In this document: positions 22,316 to 33,220 of the stretch, in pieces
How the letters are laid out: each line of letters begins with the position of its first letter
Numbering within the stretch: position 1 is the first letter of the stretch
Source of the DNA: Crotalaria pallida
Lineage: Eukaryota > Streptophyta > Magnoliopsida > Fabales > Fabaceae
Direction of reading: 5' to 3'
Length of the DNA stretch: 64,000 nucleotides
Assembly (NCBI GenBank): GCA_037953625.1
Contig: CM075653.1
Coordinates: 103,395,639 to 103,459,638, forward strand
The notes under the pieces: generated by a model
The model's database searches: none
What the model saw: the letters and a program-made list of their open reading frames with translations, nothing else
What the model was told of the DNA's origin: nothing
Translations under genes and position numbers: made by a program

Positions 22316-25300
22316 TGTGACGCTATCTTTTTAACTTGAAAATAATTAATATTTCCAAATAGTTTACTACTTGCTATCAAAATTAGGACTAGAAAATTTT
22401 TCCTTTTTAATATTATTACTTGCTTAATCAAAACCTCTTTTTGGACATAAACCGTTTCATGAATTCGGCTTAGTATTATCTTAGATTTGAAAAAGACTCT
22501 CGAGGAAGCACACCCTTATTTATAGGAAACCTTAGTAGTTATTATTTAAACATATGATTTGCCTCTAGAGTCAGATTTGAGTATATAATATATATACGTT
22601 TCGCCGAATTCTTTATAAACTGAAATCAGAGTTCGCGGAAGAAAAATAGTACTTATGGGGCACTGCTGAGGAAAATAAACATCATATATATATATAGATC
22701 ATACCATCAAATAAAACCCCATCAGTACAGTAGCAAGTGATAAAAAGTCGAGATAGCAAGTTTTGATAAGACATATACAGACCAGCTGCACTAAAATAAA
22801 AGCTCACTCTAAGACCTCTCAATATATACAATATATAACAAAGTCCAAAAGCAGAGGTCCCAGAGCAAGTCTTCCATGTCCTCAACAGCTCCTCAGATCC
22901 TCCACAGCTCTATCCCTAGGATCTAGGATCCAAAACACCTATGCTATGCAGGCTCCTATGAACCAACGGGTCCACCTCTAGCGGAAACAGTCGGCTCAAC
23001 ATGCACCTCCTGCTCGCTCTCATCCTCCACGTGCACAGGGTCCTCCTCGACCTCGCCCGACGGTGTAGAGACCCCACTACTGGGTCTAGGATTCCCAGAA
23101 GCAGTCCTATCATACTCAGTCGGACCAGGAGAAGGAGTCTCCTCAGTGACAACTCTATGGGATGAAGGATGGGAACGAGTGGCAGCTCTAAAACGAAAAC
23201 TATGGAAACGACGCATAGGTCGAGCCGGGGGTGGTCCTCTATAAGTGTAAAAAGGTGGAACATGCATAGTATAGACTAATGGAACCCTAAATCGCCGAGG
23301 TCGCATCCGCACCAGAGGGTTAGGGTGGTAGAGAGTAATCTCAATCTCCCCCTCAAAGGTGGCACGGTGCTCCTCATACGTCCATATACCGCTAAGGATA
23401 GGGCGTATCTCGATGCAGGCTAGGTATCTGGCCATCACCTAAACAGGGCACAGGGAGTAAGTATACACATATACATAATGGATAAAGACTAAAATTACAA
23501 TCACAAATATATCATGGACAGATCATAATGCAAATACATATGAGCACACCAATTTTTCAACATTATAACTCTTATAATGCAAGTGGCATGATGTATGATT
23601 TTCTATCCACAACTGAGGCCTCTAAATGTCCATCTTGGACGTCCATCCAATACACCATTGTGTTCCCGGAACACCGACATTAGTTCCCAGAACATAATGC
23701 CGAACCATACTTGGATAAAAAGCATCACTCCCGGAGTGTGCACCACGTTCCCAGAACGCCACGTTCCCAGAACGCATAAAAACCAGGTCCCGGACACTGG
23801 CCACTTATCTATAATGTGTCATCAAGTAGGTTATACTTTGGTACTCCCGGAGTACCCTCCTCATATTCCTAGAATATGATAACGATCCTACCAACCAGAC
23901 TTCCAGTCTATATGTATGCACAACATCAGGGTTGGTTTTATCTTTACATTAATTAATGTGATTTAGAAATATTCCAATTTCTACTTTTGAATGATTTATT
24001 TGAGGTACAACATTTGGCATAAAATTCCCCCTTGAATTTTTCTCAAAACATGCCTTTTAAAACCCAGATTGAGTAATACAACTTCAATGGTATTTAAAAC
24101 TTAACTTTTTATTTTTCAGCTTCAGGTACTAACCGGTTACAGTTTCAGGCTAACCGGTTAGAATTACAGACCTGAACTGTTTACAATTGCAATTCAGAAA
24201 AACCCTTTTTTCTTGAATTCTCTACCCAATCCAAAACACATTTAACATTGTTTTATACCTCAAAAACCATTGTTTCATCATTCAAAGGTCCAATCACATA
24301 TCCTTTTCCAATGAACATAATTTCTCTTGAAATTATTCCATCAATTTAAGGCATAAATTGTAATCTTTCCAATCTGAATTTATTGACATTATCACAACCC
24401 ATATTCAGACCTTGTGTATTGAAATTAAGGCTTAGATTTGAGTAAAACTATTAAGATTTCAGGACTGATTTATAAACTGATTTTTCTTTGAAAATCTGCA
24501 GTGTCTAACCGGTTACGAAAATCGTGTAACCGGTTAGATTATGCAGTCAGACCATTAAAACAAGAGTTTTAACAACTCATTTTCTTCCTTTCTCAAATCT
24601 AACCAAATTTCAGTATACACCAAGTTCATATGCCTTAAAATAAACATGTTTACACCTAGAAACACATTCATATTGCATGCATCAAGTTTATTGTATTAAA
24701 TTGCATGAAAATCCACATAAACACAATTTAACACAACAAAACTTAAATCGAGCACTCAAACACAGAATTCAGCATTTATATAGCTTGCATGCATCAATTT
24801 AAAATTGCTCAAAACCACAGTGAGCAAGAAATTGGCCTCCAAGCCTTTGTGCTTAAAAACACATAATGCCCTTGAGTTTTGTGAACTCAAATCCTAAATC
24901 ATTTAATTTTTAGTCTAAATCTAGTATAGTATAGACTTCTCCCATACCTCTAAGACGATCTTGATGAAGATTTTCACTGGATTTGAAGAGAAACCACAAA
25001 CTCTCACAATTTCCCCAAGTCTGCACTCAGATTCGGTTTTCCCGCAACAGGGTCCAGAAACCACCAAAATTGACATGGAATTTGGCCAAAGAAATTGGGG
25101 AAAATAATTAGAGATTGTTCTAGGAAACATGCACTAACGAATGAGAAAGATTTGAGGCCTAGAGATTACCTGAGCTACTCAAAATCAAGGTTCCAACACA
25201 GCTTCCAGAATCAGGAAATTCTAAACTCAGTTTTCCCAACCTTCACTTCAATTGACGATTTCTCCTCACACAAAGACTCTCAGCTCACAAACTCTATATC

Positions 25301-25892
25301 AACACAAAGCCCTTGATGTGAGCTTTGTGAATGTGTATCACTCGCTCAACAAAATTCAGAGATGAATCAGAATTTGCCCTCACGATTTTGGAACCCTAAC
25401 TCAGCCTCTTCAACAAGAATTCAGATGAGCAACCCCTAATCCATCAGAAATCCACCTATTTATAGACAAATAAGACCTCCATGCAGGGCGACGCGTGTGT
25501 TGCCACTAAATCCATGCAGTAATCGTGGCGATTACGGAGTAATTCGAGTGATTACTCATCAAAATCCACTAAACCAGTTTCTGAGTTCATCGTCTAACCG
25601 GTTACAGGGCATTACTAACCGGTTAGATCAGTTCAAAATTTAAAAATTATTATTTTTAAATCTTTCCCTCCAAGAACCTTTCTAATATTGCCTTTTAGTC
25701 CTCATCCAGGGACCAAAATGCAATTTCCTTATACTTTGCATTTATTTGCCATATAAAAATATTTCCACTTATTTTTATATTTAAGGCTAATTAAATACAA
25801 AACATAAACTTAGAAAAGTTCTATAAATTAATAATAAAACTTTTTATTATTAATTTCCTATTATGCGGGAGACGAAAATTAGGGGTATTACA
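22316..25892 (-). mobile_element. Element V 5' LTR (minus orientation, right)
   Basis: 3,577 bases from TGTGACGC to GGTATTACA, followed by the TSD TCGAT at 25893-25897. It differs from 14175-17772 by scattered substitutions and small indels, such as a missing GATTACGGAGTAATTCGAG-type unit near 25545 and a short extra insert near 23030. Divergence by eye is low, about 1%. It carries the hairpin array at about 23660-23878 and the TAACCGGTTA palindromes, and its internal frame at 22956-23435 is open. Confidence 0.93.
22956..23435 (-). CDS. Hypothetical ORF inside the V LTR
   Basis: About 159 residues from the ATG at 23435 on the V sense strand. I do not recognise it. The N-terminal half has MARYLACIEIRPI and an aromatic, Arg-rich stretch. 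The middle is Pro/Arg-rich (RGPPPARP). The C-terminal third is acidic (EEDP, EDESEQEVHVE). There is no signal peptide or membrane segment. In the left LTR the same frame exists but has a nonsense change near 15149, so only this copy is open. A CTGTTTAG/G acceptor-like string sits just upstream of the ATG. It could be chance, a 5'-leader ORF or a captured host exon, and coding status is uncertain. Confidence 0.35.
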   Translation of the reverse strand: MARYLACIEIRPILSGIWTYEEHRATFEGEIEITLYHPNPLVRMRPRRFRVPLVYTMHVPPFYTYRGPPPARPMRRFHSFRFRAATRSHPSSHRVVTEETPSPGPTEYDRTASGNPRPSSGVSTPSGEVEEDPVHVEDESEQEVHVEPTVSARGGPVGS

Positions 25893-25897
25893 TCGAT
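25893..25897. repeat. V target-site duplication, right (TCGAT)
   Basis: Perfect match to 14170-14174. X internal sequence resumes immediately afterwards. Confidence 0.92.
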
Positions 25898-27580
25898 CGT
25901 CATTCTATCTCTATCATTCCGACTCTATCGTTCTACCTCTCTATCTCTGGAGTGCGTCGGGAGTTTGTCTACGGCGCGTACTAAGAACCGAGGCTAGTGT
26001 CATCGTGAGCCTTGTTCTGCGTAACCTGAACCTTCTCTTGTTTGTTGAAGCCTTCTTTGTTGAGAACCTCTTTTGTCTGCAAGGACTTCTGAACCCCGAC
26101 ATGAGACCTTGTTTGTTGAGGCTTCTTTTGATATGAACCCTTTTTCTTGTGATCATGACCAACGTCCGTAGCGGCCTGGCATGTCTTTCGAAAATGACCC
26201 TGTTCTATCAAGCAACTTGACAAGACTGTGATTACTGATGAACCCAAAGTTTCATCTCCTGAACTTTGACAAAATGATTTTCTTCTTCAGAACCTTTGTG
26301 ACAATTTTCGACCTTGACATCTTATGCCAATCAAGTAGATATTTCCCAATTATGAGGTAGGCAGTGAGGTGTTGCTAAGGAAGAGTTATGAAGGTTGAGG
26401 GATAAGTAAGTATGAACAAAGTAAGGAAAGAATACCCCTTAGAGCCACAAGTTTAGTAGTGGGACGCACCAAAGAATTCAAACTAAGAAACTTGATAGCA
26501 GCCTACCCTAAGTAATTGCATGGATAGCGTTAAGGTGGTAGATATCTAAGACCAGTCTGAAGGATTTAGAGTTAGAAAAGCTCGAGTTGGAGTAGGTGAA
26601 TGATTGGAGTGGAAGTGAACTTAGGATAGAACCATGAGATTGAATAAATGGGGTGGTAAAATTTATGGACGAAACCCTTAAGTGATGACCAAAATTAGGT
26701 TAAATGACTAAGATTCGACATTTTAATGGACATAGGTGACCATAAGTTGTGGAATTAAGGGTGTCATTAGGTGTTAAAATCGTTACTCTGAAAGATGGAT
26801 CCCTGAGTTGGAGAGCTTTTGATGGTTTAGAACCCGAAGATGAGCCATAAGGGGGTGTGAAAAGGTTTAGAATGCATAAGTTATTCAAGATGAGGAGTAA
26901 GATGATGTATATTTCCTTAAAAATTTAGTGGTTGTTAGGGAAAAGGAAGGAATAATAGTTACCCTAGTAATTCGATGAGGGAGAAAATTTAGTCTAATTA
27001 GCAGAATTTAAGGTGATACTCCGATAGGCTTGAACAAAGCGATGGGAAGTTTTGTAAGGTAAACTAGAATTGGTGACCGTTGGGAAATTTTATGGTTTTA
27101 GTCCCTGTCAAACGCTATTAGATAGTTATGGTGCATAGGAATATGATTCATCAAAGTTGGGGAGTGAACAGAGAATTTTGAGGTTTGTAATAACCCGCCT
27201 ATGTTTAAGTGGATGAGAAGAGTCGAGTTAAGAAAGGAAGACCTTGAAAATAATAGTACCCTTGTAGGGATTGGCATAAGCATGCATTTCTTTCTAAATG
27301 TTGTTTCAAAACCCTTGAACCCTTGAAACTTTTGTTGACAAAACTAAACCGTTAATATTCCATTGTATCTGATAATGGAATGGCCCGAAAGATTACTTTT
27401 GAAAGTAATCAATTTGACTCACTCCCAAGGACCTCCAGAAAAGGATACATAATTGGCGACCCGAGGACGATGACTGTTATTAAAGGCTAAAGGAATCGCT
27501 TACAGAGATCCGAACATCCGTTGATCGTGAAATTCCGCGCAGCATTTCTAGAGGACGAGAAATCTTTATGTTGGGGAGGA
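25898..27580 (+). mobile_element. Element X internal region, right segment (decayed)
   Basis: Continues the X leader words after V, then about 1.6 kb with no long open frame on either strand. The last 60 bases keep the GAGGACGAGAAATC and TTGGGGAGGA strings that lie between pol and the 3' LTR in many plant gypsy elements, and TTGGGGAGGA (27571-27580) serves as polypurine tract. Total X internal length without V is only about 1.86 kb, far short of gag-pol. X is therefore either deleted or a non-autonomous large-LTR element. Confidence 0.72.
25984..26247 (-). pseudogene. Antisense gag-like zinc-knuckle remnant in X
   Basis: An 88-codon minus-strand frame contains CLIEQGHFRKTCQA, which resembles the second half of a gypsy gag CCHC knuckle (GHFRKxC) with its first Cys spacing ruined. 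A Lys/Gln-rich stretch follows, like the gag-protease linker. It is opposite in direction to X as set by the X primer site and polypurine tract, so it may come from an inverted segment or another insertion. The evidence is one degenerate motif only. Confidence 0.35.
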
Positions 27581-28420
27581 TGTGACATTCCGTATTTTCC
27601 CGACTAAGATAAATAAGTTTTCATTAAAGAAGTTTTGAGATATTGTTTTACAAATGGTTTTCGATGAGTATTTTATTCGATTACGTAATCAATTGTTGAT
27701 TTTATGGAATTTTGGTAAACAAAGATTTTTATGGAATTCAAGCAAATGATTTTATTGAGTTTGGAGTAATTTTATTATTGTGATTTCATTTGAAAAATGA
27801 ATTTCTTCGTGCATCTTTATGGGTTTAACCCAATTGATTTAAGAATTGATTAAAGGAGTTTTGTTTTCATGATGGATTTCTACACTTTGAAATTTAATCT
27901 ACTTGTGTCATGATTTTATGTATTTGTTTTTCTAAGGTTTCCAATGAATTGTGTTGCTTAAGGTTTTAATTAAGGTTTTACCTTCTTAATTTAATTCATA
28001 TGGTTTTATGGTTTTAAGAAGGAAAATTATTTTACTCTAAGTTTCAAAAAAATCAAAGTCCAATCATCTTGATCTAGAACCCCCTCTCTAAACCCTAATT
28101 GGCATCCTAATCTTTGATTAAACCTTAATCAAGTTCCTAATCCTTGATTAAGTACTTAATCACCCTCTTAAACCCTAAACCCTCAAGGTTAGTGTGCTAA
28201 TCTAGGATTAGTTCTTCTTAAACCTATGCTAGTATGGATTAAGTTTTGATTAGTACCTTAAACCTTGATCAAGCTCTAATCCCTAAGGATTAGTGGGCTA
28301 AACCTAAATTAATCTTCCTAATCCTACCCTAATCATGATTAGAACCTAATTAGTGCCTTAAACCTAATTTAGCTAACCTAATCTACCCTAATACCCTAAT
28401 GGCCGAATGCATGTGTGCCT

Positions 28421-28479
28421 AACTTGGCCACCAAGTTGTTTTACTTGGTCTCCAAGTTCCTTAACTTGGTCACCAAGTT
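28421..28479. repeat. Three ACTTGG/CCAAGT hairpins
   Basis: AACTTGG-CCA-CCAAGTT (28421-28437), ACTTGG-TCT-CCAAGT (about 28443-28457) and AACTTGG-TCA-CCAAGTT (28463-28479): equal stems, different three-base loops. Confidence 0.75.
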
Positions 28480-29482
28480 GCTTTGCCTAAAGTCAAGCAC
28501 ATGACATCACCAAGATGACCTAAGCATGACATAAGAGAAGAAAAAGAAGGGAAAGAAAGGAAGGAGCCGTGGGAGTGGAACCAAGAAGCCCAAACCCACT
28601 TAAACCATGTATATACCAACACACGCACACTTCATGTAACTTTCATCTCTTCATTTCCTTCATTTCTTATTCCAAACCAAACACAACACTAAGAGCAAAA
28701 TCAAGCTCTTAGTGAGAAGAGGAGAGAGAACCCGTGAGGGGAGAAGAAGAAGAGAAGAATCAAATCTCAATCACAACACCATATTTCCTACACAATCTAA
28801 GTGAAATCAAGCCAAGATATTGAAGAGGAAAAGGAGAAACCATGGACTTAGGAAAAGAGGGAGTGAAACCGTGAGGAGTAAGGAGAGAAACCAAAGAACA
28901 ACCCAAAGATTTGGACTTGATTTTGAAGTTTTGATTTAATATGAGGTGCGTATAAGTCAAGAACCTGGAGCAGCTGACAGCTGGGAGGAACCGCAACGAT
29001 TTCGGACAAAGTAATTGCTGGAGTTGAGGTGAGAGAGAAGCTTCCCTAAGACACCGTGGTATTTAGGTGATCTATTAGGACACTCCGTACTCTCTCAAAG
29101 TCGGAGTAAAGGTCTATCGTAGCTAGTAGCATACCCGATAAATTGTGTGCTTTGTTTGTATCGTGGTATACGAAGACTCAGACCTATACCATCACATGGT
29201 ATTGATTGATTGATATATTTGTTTATGTTGAGATATATTGCTTATATTGTCATTGCATGAGCATAATGCATCATCCCGCGATATAAGATAAGTATAGTAA
29301 AGACATTAGAAAACTATAAGAAATTCCCCAAAGGAAAGAGCGAGACTTTAAGGGATGGAACACGCGATGGAACCGGGTGATGCTGATATGCCGAGTACGT
29401 GGATCGAGCTAACGATATGACTATGACGACGATGCTTTGAATGTGGACACAATGACTATGGATTTCTACAGAGATAGTTTCC

Positions 29483-29886
29483 ACATGGTCGTAGCCATGT
29501 GTTGAGATAGTTTCCAAGTGGTCGTAGCCACATGATGAGATAGTCTCCATATGGTTGTAGCCATATGTTGATAGTGGTTTAAGATAGGTCGGAGCCTATC
29601 TATCAAAGAGTGATGGATATCCCGCATGTGGTCGGAGCCATATGCCGTTGGTGATTCTGAGTGGGTCGTAGCCCGTCAGAATGATGATTGATTATCCGCA
29701 TATAGTCGGAGCTATATGCCGAGGTTGGTTCTGAATGTGTCGTAGCCCGTCAGAATGATTTTGGATATCCTGCATATGGTCGGAGCCATATGCCGAAAGC
29801 GATTCAGGATGGGTCGGAGCCCGTTGATCATAGTAGTCGAGTCCCACAGAAGTAATCCTCATATGGTTGGAGCAATATGACGGAGA
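29483..29886. repeat. Hairpin array in X LTR, right copy
   Basis: Same units as 12206-12612. The first unit here has perfectly paired arms CACATGG/CCATGTG, while the left copy has CACATGG/CCATATG, so this pair differs by a change inside a stem. Confidence 0.8.
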
Positions 29887-30950
29887 TGACTTAGGATGGG
29901 TCGACATTAGGACAATAGAGTATAATATTACAACTTAAAACCCTTACCCGAAGTAGTGGAGAGGAAGATACGGTGTTTACCTGCGTGGTAATCACTTGAT
30001 GATTAGCATAGGGGAAGGTAATGATGGTGATTCGTCAAGAAGCCTAAGAGGAGTCTGTCTAGGCGGGAAAAAGCTACAGGGACCTGGGTTGACCATCCGA
30101 GGTTGGGTAGGTAGTCTGGTGTCGTAGCTGAAGTACTGCATGATCACTAGATGGATGACTGACACCCCCTTGACTAAATCAGGATCAGAAGAGGGACACT
30201 TGAACACGGCGGAGGTGGACACCCTTGTCATGACAATCTTTCCCGGGCATTTTATATTATATTTTGGTGTCGTCTCCCGGAGCCGATGTGGTTAGAGGTC
30301 CTGTACTTCTGGTTGCTTCCGACTAGGTGGATGGATTCCGAGGAGATGTAGACCTGAAACCAAAACCGTAAAGCTTGAATCCCGATACGATGGACTTGAG
30401 ATATGTGGACAAAGAGACTTCGACATTGCGAGACAAGCTGTTTAAGAGATTCGACTTTGCGAGATAACTGAATAAGAGATTTCCTTAAGAGAAAGATAAA
30501 GGTTTGGATAATGCGATGATTGCATTGCATCCTCATGCATCTTGCATAATTATCTGTTGTATTGTTGTGCTGTGAATGTGTATTGTTGTATGCTTGTATT
30601 GTCTTAATATTTTGCCTATCGTAAACCCACACCGTCGACGATGCGTCGTTCGGAATGCTTACTCTCTCTGTCTTCACCCTTCCCTGTGGACTTCTGTGAT
30701 GATGTCCACAGGCGATAGAGTAAGTAGATTATATTGGGAGTCGGCGCTTCAAGTATTAGCCTACGAAGACAAGACCGAGATGGAGTCTCGAAAGAGAAGA
30801 AGGTCAAGTTCGGCTCGAGGACTCGATGGTTGATGATTCGACTCTTCCAAAGAGTATTGCGTTGGGCGGAGGTCTACTGTCTTGGTATCTATGTCCAAGT
30901 ATTGTACTCCCTTACCAGGTAGACATCATTAGCTGCATCCACATGTGCAC

Positions 30951-31161
30951 TGATCGAGGTCGTACCCGATCAAAATAAAAGGGGTTTAATTCTGTAGTAC
31001 TAGGAAGGTGATCCTAGGTCGTTTCCCAGCGAATATCAGTCTAGGCAAAGTATCAAACACGTAGTGTGCAGTAAATTGGGGGGGTTTTTGTATGTATCAA
31101 ATGTGAAGAACAAAAAGCAAAACAGAATATAAAAACTAAGAAAATCAGAAACAAAAGCAGG
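30951..31161 (-). mobile_element. Element Y 3' LTR, terminal fragment
   Basis: Matches 63239-63450 and 485-696. It marks the left (3') end of the Y insertion inside the X LTR. The X sequence before it ends TGTGCAC, whose last five bases should reappear beyond the right window edge as the TSD. Only 211 bases remain. The rest of this LTR and part of Y were deleted together with the 5' half of the first Sirevirus copy. Confidence 0.88.
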
Positions 31162-32399
31162 CAATCATGAAATTCACTTTATATCAAATGGATGTTAAAA
31201 GTGCTTGCTTGAATGGGTTTATAAATGAAGAAGTGTATGTCAAACAACCCCCCGGTTTTGAAAATAGTGAATTTCCAAACCATGTGTATAAATTGAAAAA
31301 GGCACTCTATGGATTGAAACAAGCTCCTAGAGCTTGGTATGATCGATTGAGTTCCTTTCTATTAGAAAAAAAGATTCAAAGAGGGAAGGTTGATAATACA
31401 CTATTTATTTATAAAACCAAAGATGACATATTGTTAGTACAAATTTATGTTGATGATATCATTTTCGGTGCTACTAACGTGTCTCTTTGTAGAAAGTTCT
31501 CAAATTTGATGAAAAAGGAATTTGAAATGTCAATGATGGGAGAACTCAAGTTCTTCCTAGGCTTACAAATAAATCAAGTCAAGGAGGGGATATTTATGCA
31601 TCAAGGGAAATATTGCAAAGAGCTCCTTGAGAAATTCGGATTGGACAAGTGCAAGGAAGCCCACACTCCAATGAGCACATCATGCTATCTAGACAAGGAT
31701 GAACAAGGTACACCGGTTGATGTTAGTAAGTATAGGGGTATGATAGGTAGTCTCCTATATCTCACTGCATCTAGACCGGATATTATGTTTAGTGTATGCA
31801 TGTGTGCTAGATTTCAAGCTAATCCTAAAGAATCTCACCTATCCGCAGTTAAACATATATTTAAGTATCTAAAAGGAACAATTAACACTGGTTTATGGTA
31901 TCCTGCTGATGCCAATCTTAGTTTAGTTGGTTACTCGGATTCCGACTTCGCGGGATGCAAGCTTGATCGCAAAAGCACCAGTGGTACTTTCCATTTCTTG
32001 GGAAGTTCATTGGTGTCTTGGTTTTCGAAAAAGCAAGCTTGTGTTGCCCTTTCTACCGCCGAAGCGGAATATATCGCAGTCGGTAGTTGTTGTGCTCAAC
32101 TGTTATGGATGAAACAAAAATTATCGGATTTTGGTTTGAAACTTGAAAATATTCCGATTAGATGCGATAACACGAGTGCAATCAATTTGACTAAGAATCC
32201 GGTGTATCACTCAAGAACTAAACACATTGAAATAAGACATCACTTTTTAAGAGATCATGTACAAAAGGGTGATTGCACAATTGAATTTGTTAGTACCACA
32301 AATCAATTAGCCGACATTTTTACAAAACCTCTACCAAGGGACACCTTTTATCATATTAGGAGAGAACTTGGTATTTTAGATGAAGCTAATATAGGCTAA
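31162..32399 (+). CDS. Truncated Sirevirus pol: RT and RNase H, open frame
   Basis: Open from ATG 31167 to the stop at 32399 (410 aa). It begins within the RT at MKFTLYQMDVKSACLNGF and keeps KKALYGLKQAPRAWYDR, IYVDDIIFGATN (catalytic YVDD), the SLLYLTASRPDIMFSV connection, RNase H (YSDSDFAGCKLDRKSTSG, STAEAEY) and ADIFTKPLPRD. The ATG is an internal Met codon of pol, not a natural start. Upstream sequence is Y LTR. Although open, it lacks the N-terminal RT fingers, integrase, protease and gag. It is the 3' part of the first unit in a tandem Sirevirus array. Confidence 0.9.
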
Positions 32400-33220
32400 T
32401 TGCATTGTGTGTCATTTTTGGAAAATCACCATATTAGTCTTACTCTAATGTGTTATTGATTCTTAGTTAAATTGTCCTTGATGATATTTAAAATTGTATG
32501 TGTTAATTGTGTGTGATTCTGTACTGTATTCCAAGTTGGTAGAGAAGCATTTGTGTTTGATTTGTGTTTGGTCTTTTAAAACTGAGTTTTTACTTTCTGT
32601 TCTGTCAAAATACTCGAGTTTTTCCAAAAACACTCGAGTATATTAATTCAAAATTAAATCAGTTTTAAATTGAAAAAGTTTTTAATCAGGGTCTAATAAA
32701 AATACTCGAGTGTTTTTCAAAACACTCGAGTCTTTCGAAACCCCCAATTTTTGAACTTTCAGACCAAACTCGAGTATTTTCCAAAAACTCGAGTAGTTTG
32801 CGTTCTGAAATTTGAACTTTCGGACCAAACTCGAGTTTTTCAGTTTTTACTCGAGTTTTCTGGGAAATCTGGGCTGAGTCACGAACGACTCGAGTATATT
32901 TTAAAAAAACTCGAGTATATCCTAAAGAACAACTCGAGTATTTATGAATATACTCGAGTATTTTGGAACGTTTATATATACTCTCAGCATTCCAGACTCG
33001 AGTTTCTGCGACCCCTTTCTCTTCTCTCTCGGTTTTCTCATATCTCTCTCCTCAAAACTCCGTTTTTACTCAAATTTTTGCCAAATCTTACTAGTTTTAC
33101 ATCCTCTAATCACTTTTCTACCATTATTTCAACGAATTTCAACACTTTTCAACCTCAAATCCGTCACCCCCTTTTCAAACCCTAACTTTCCAAAACTTCA
33201 ATTTTCACAACAATTCCTCT
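32400..33220 (+). promoter_or_regulatory. S post-pol region: ACTCGAGT array and putative internal promoter
   Basis: About twelve CTCGAG cores, mostly within ACTCGAGT, between 32605 and 33000. Next come a TTTATATATA TATA-like box near 32970, a pyrimidine-rich leader (CTTTCTCTTCTCTCTC and similar) and then ATGGCTTC at 33221. This order looks like a plant promoter and leader serving the downstream accessory gene. Expression is inferred. The same layout is at 41594-42417. Confidence 0.55.

Larger units (their letters stand above)
27581..30950 (+). mobile_element. Element X 3' LTR (interrupted by Y)
   Basis: Starts TGTGACATTCC after the polypurine tract and runs 3,370 bases until Y begins at 30951. 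The first 1,075 bases are present only here. They include an AT-rich segment, a CTAATC/GATTAG-rich block (28050-28400), CTTGG/CCAAG hairpins (28421-28479) and a purine-rich GAAGAAGAAG stretch (28535-28570, 28740). The rest matches 11381-13680, including the hairpin array at about 29483-29886. Confidence 0.88.

Noticed and set aside
28080..28400. AAACCCTAA-like words suggesting telomere repeats
   Set aside because: Only one short CCCTAAACCCT stretch occurs. The region is an irregular CTAATC/GATTAG-rich part of the X LTR, not a tandem array.
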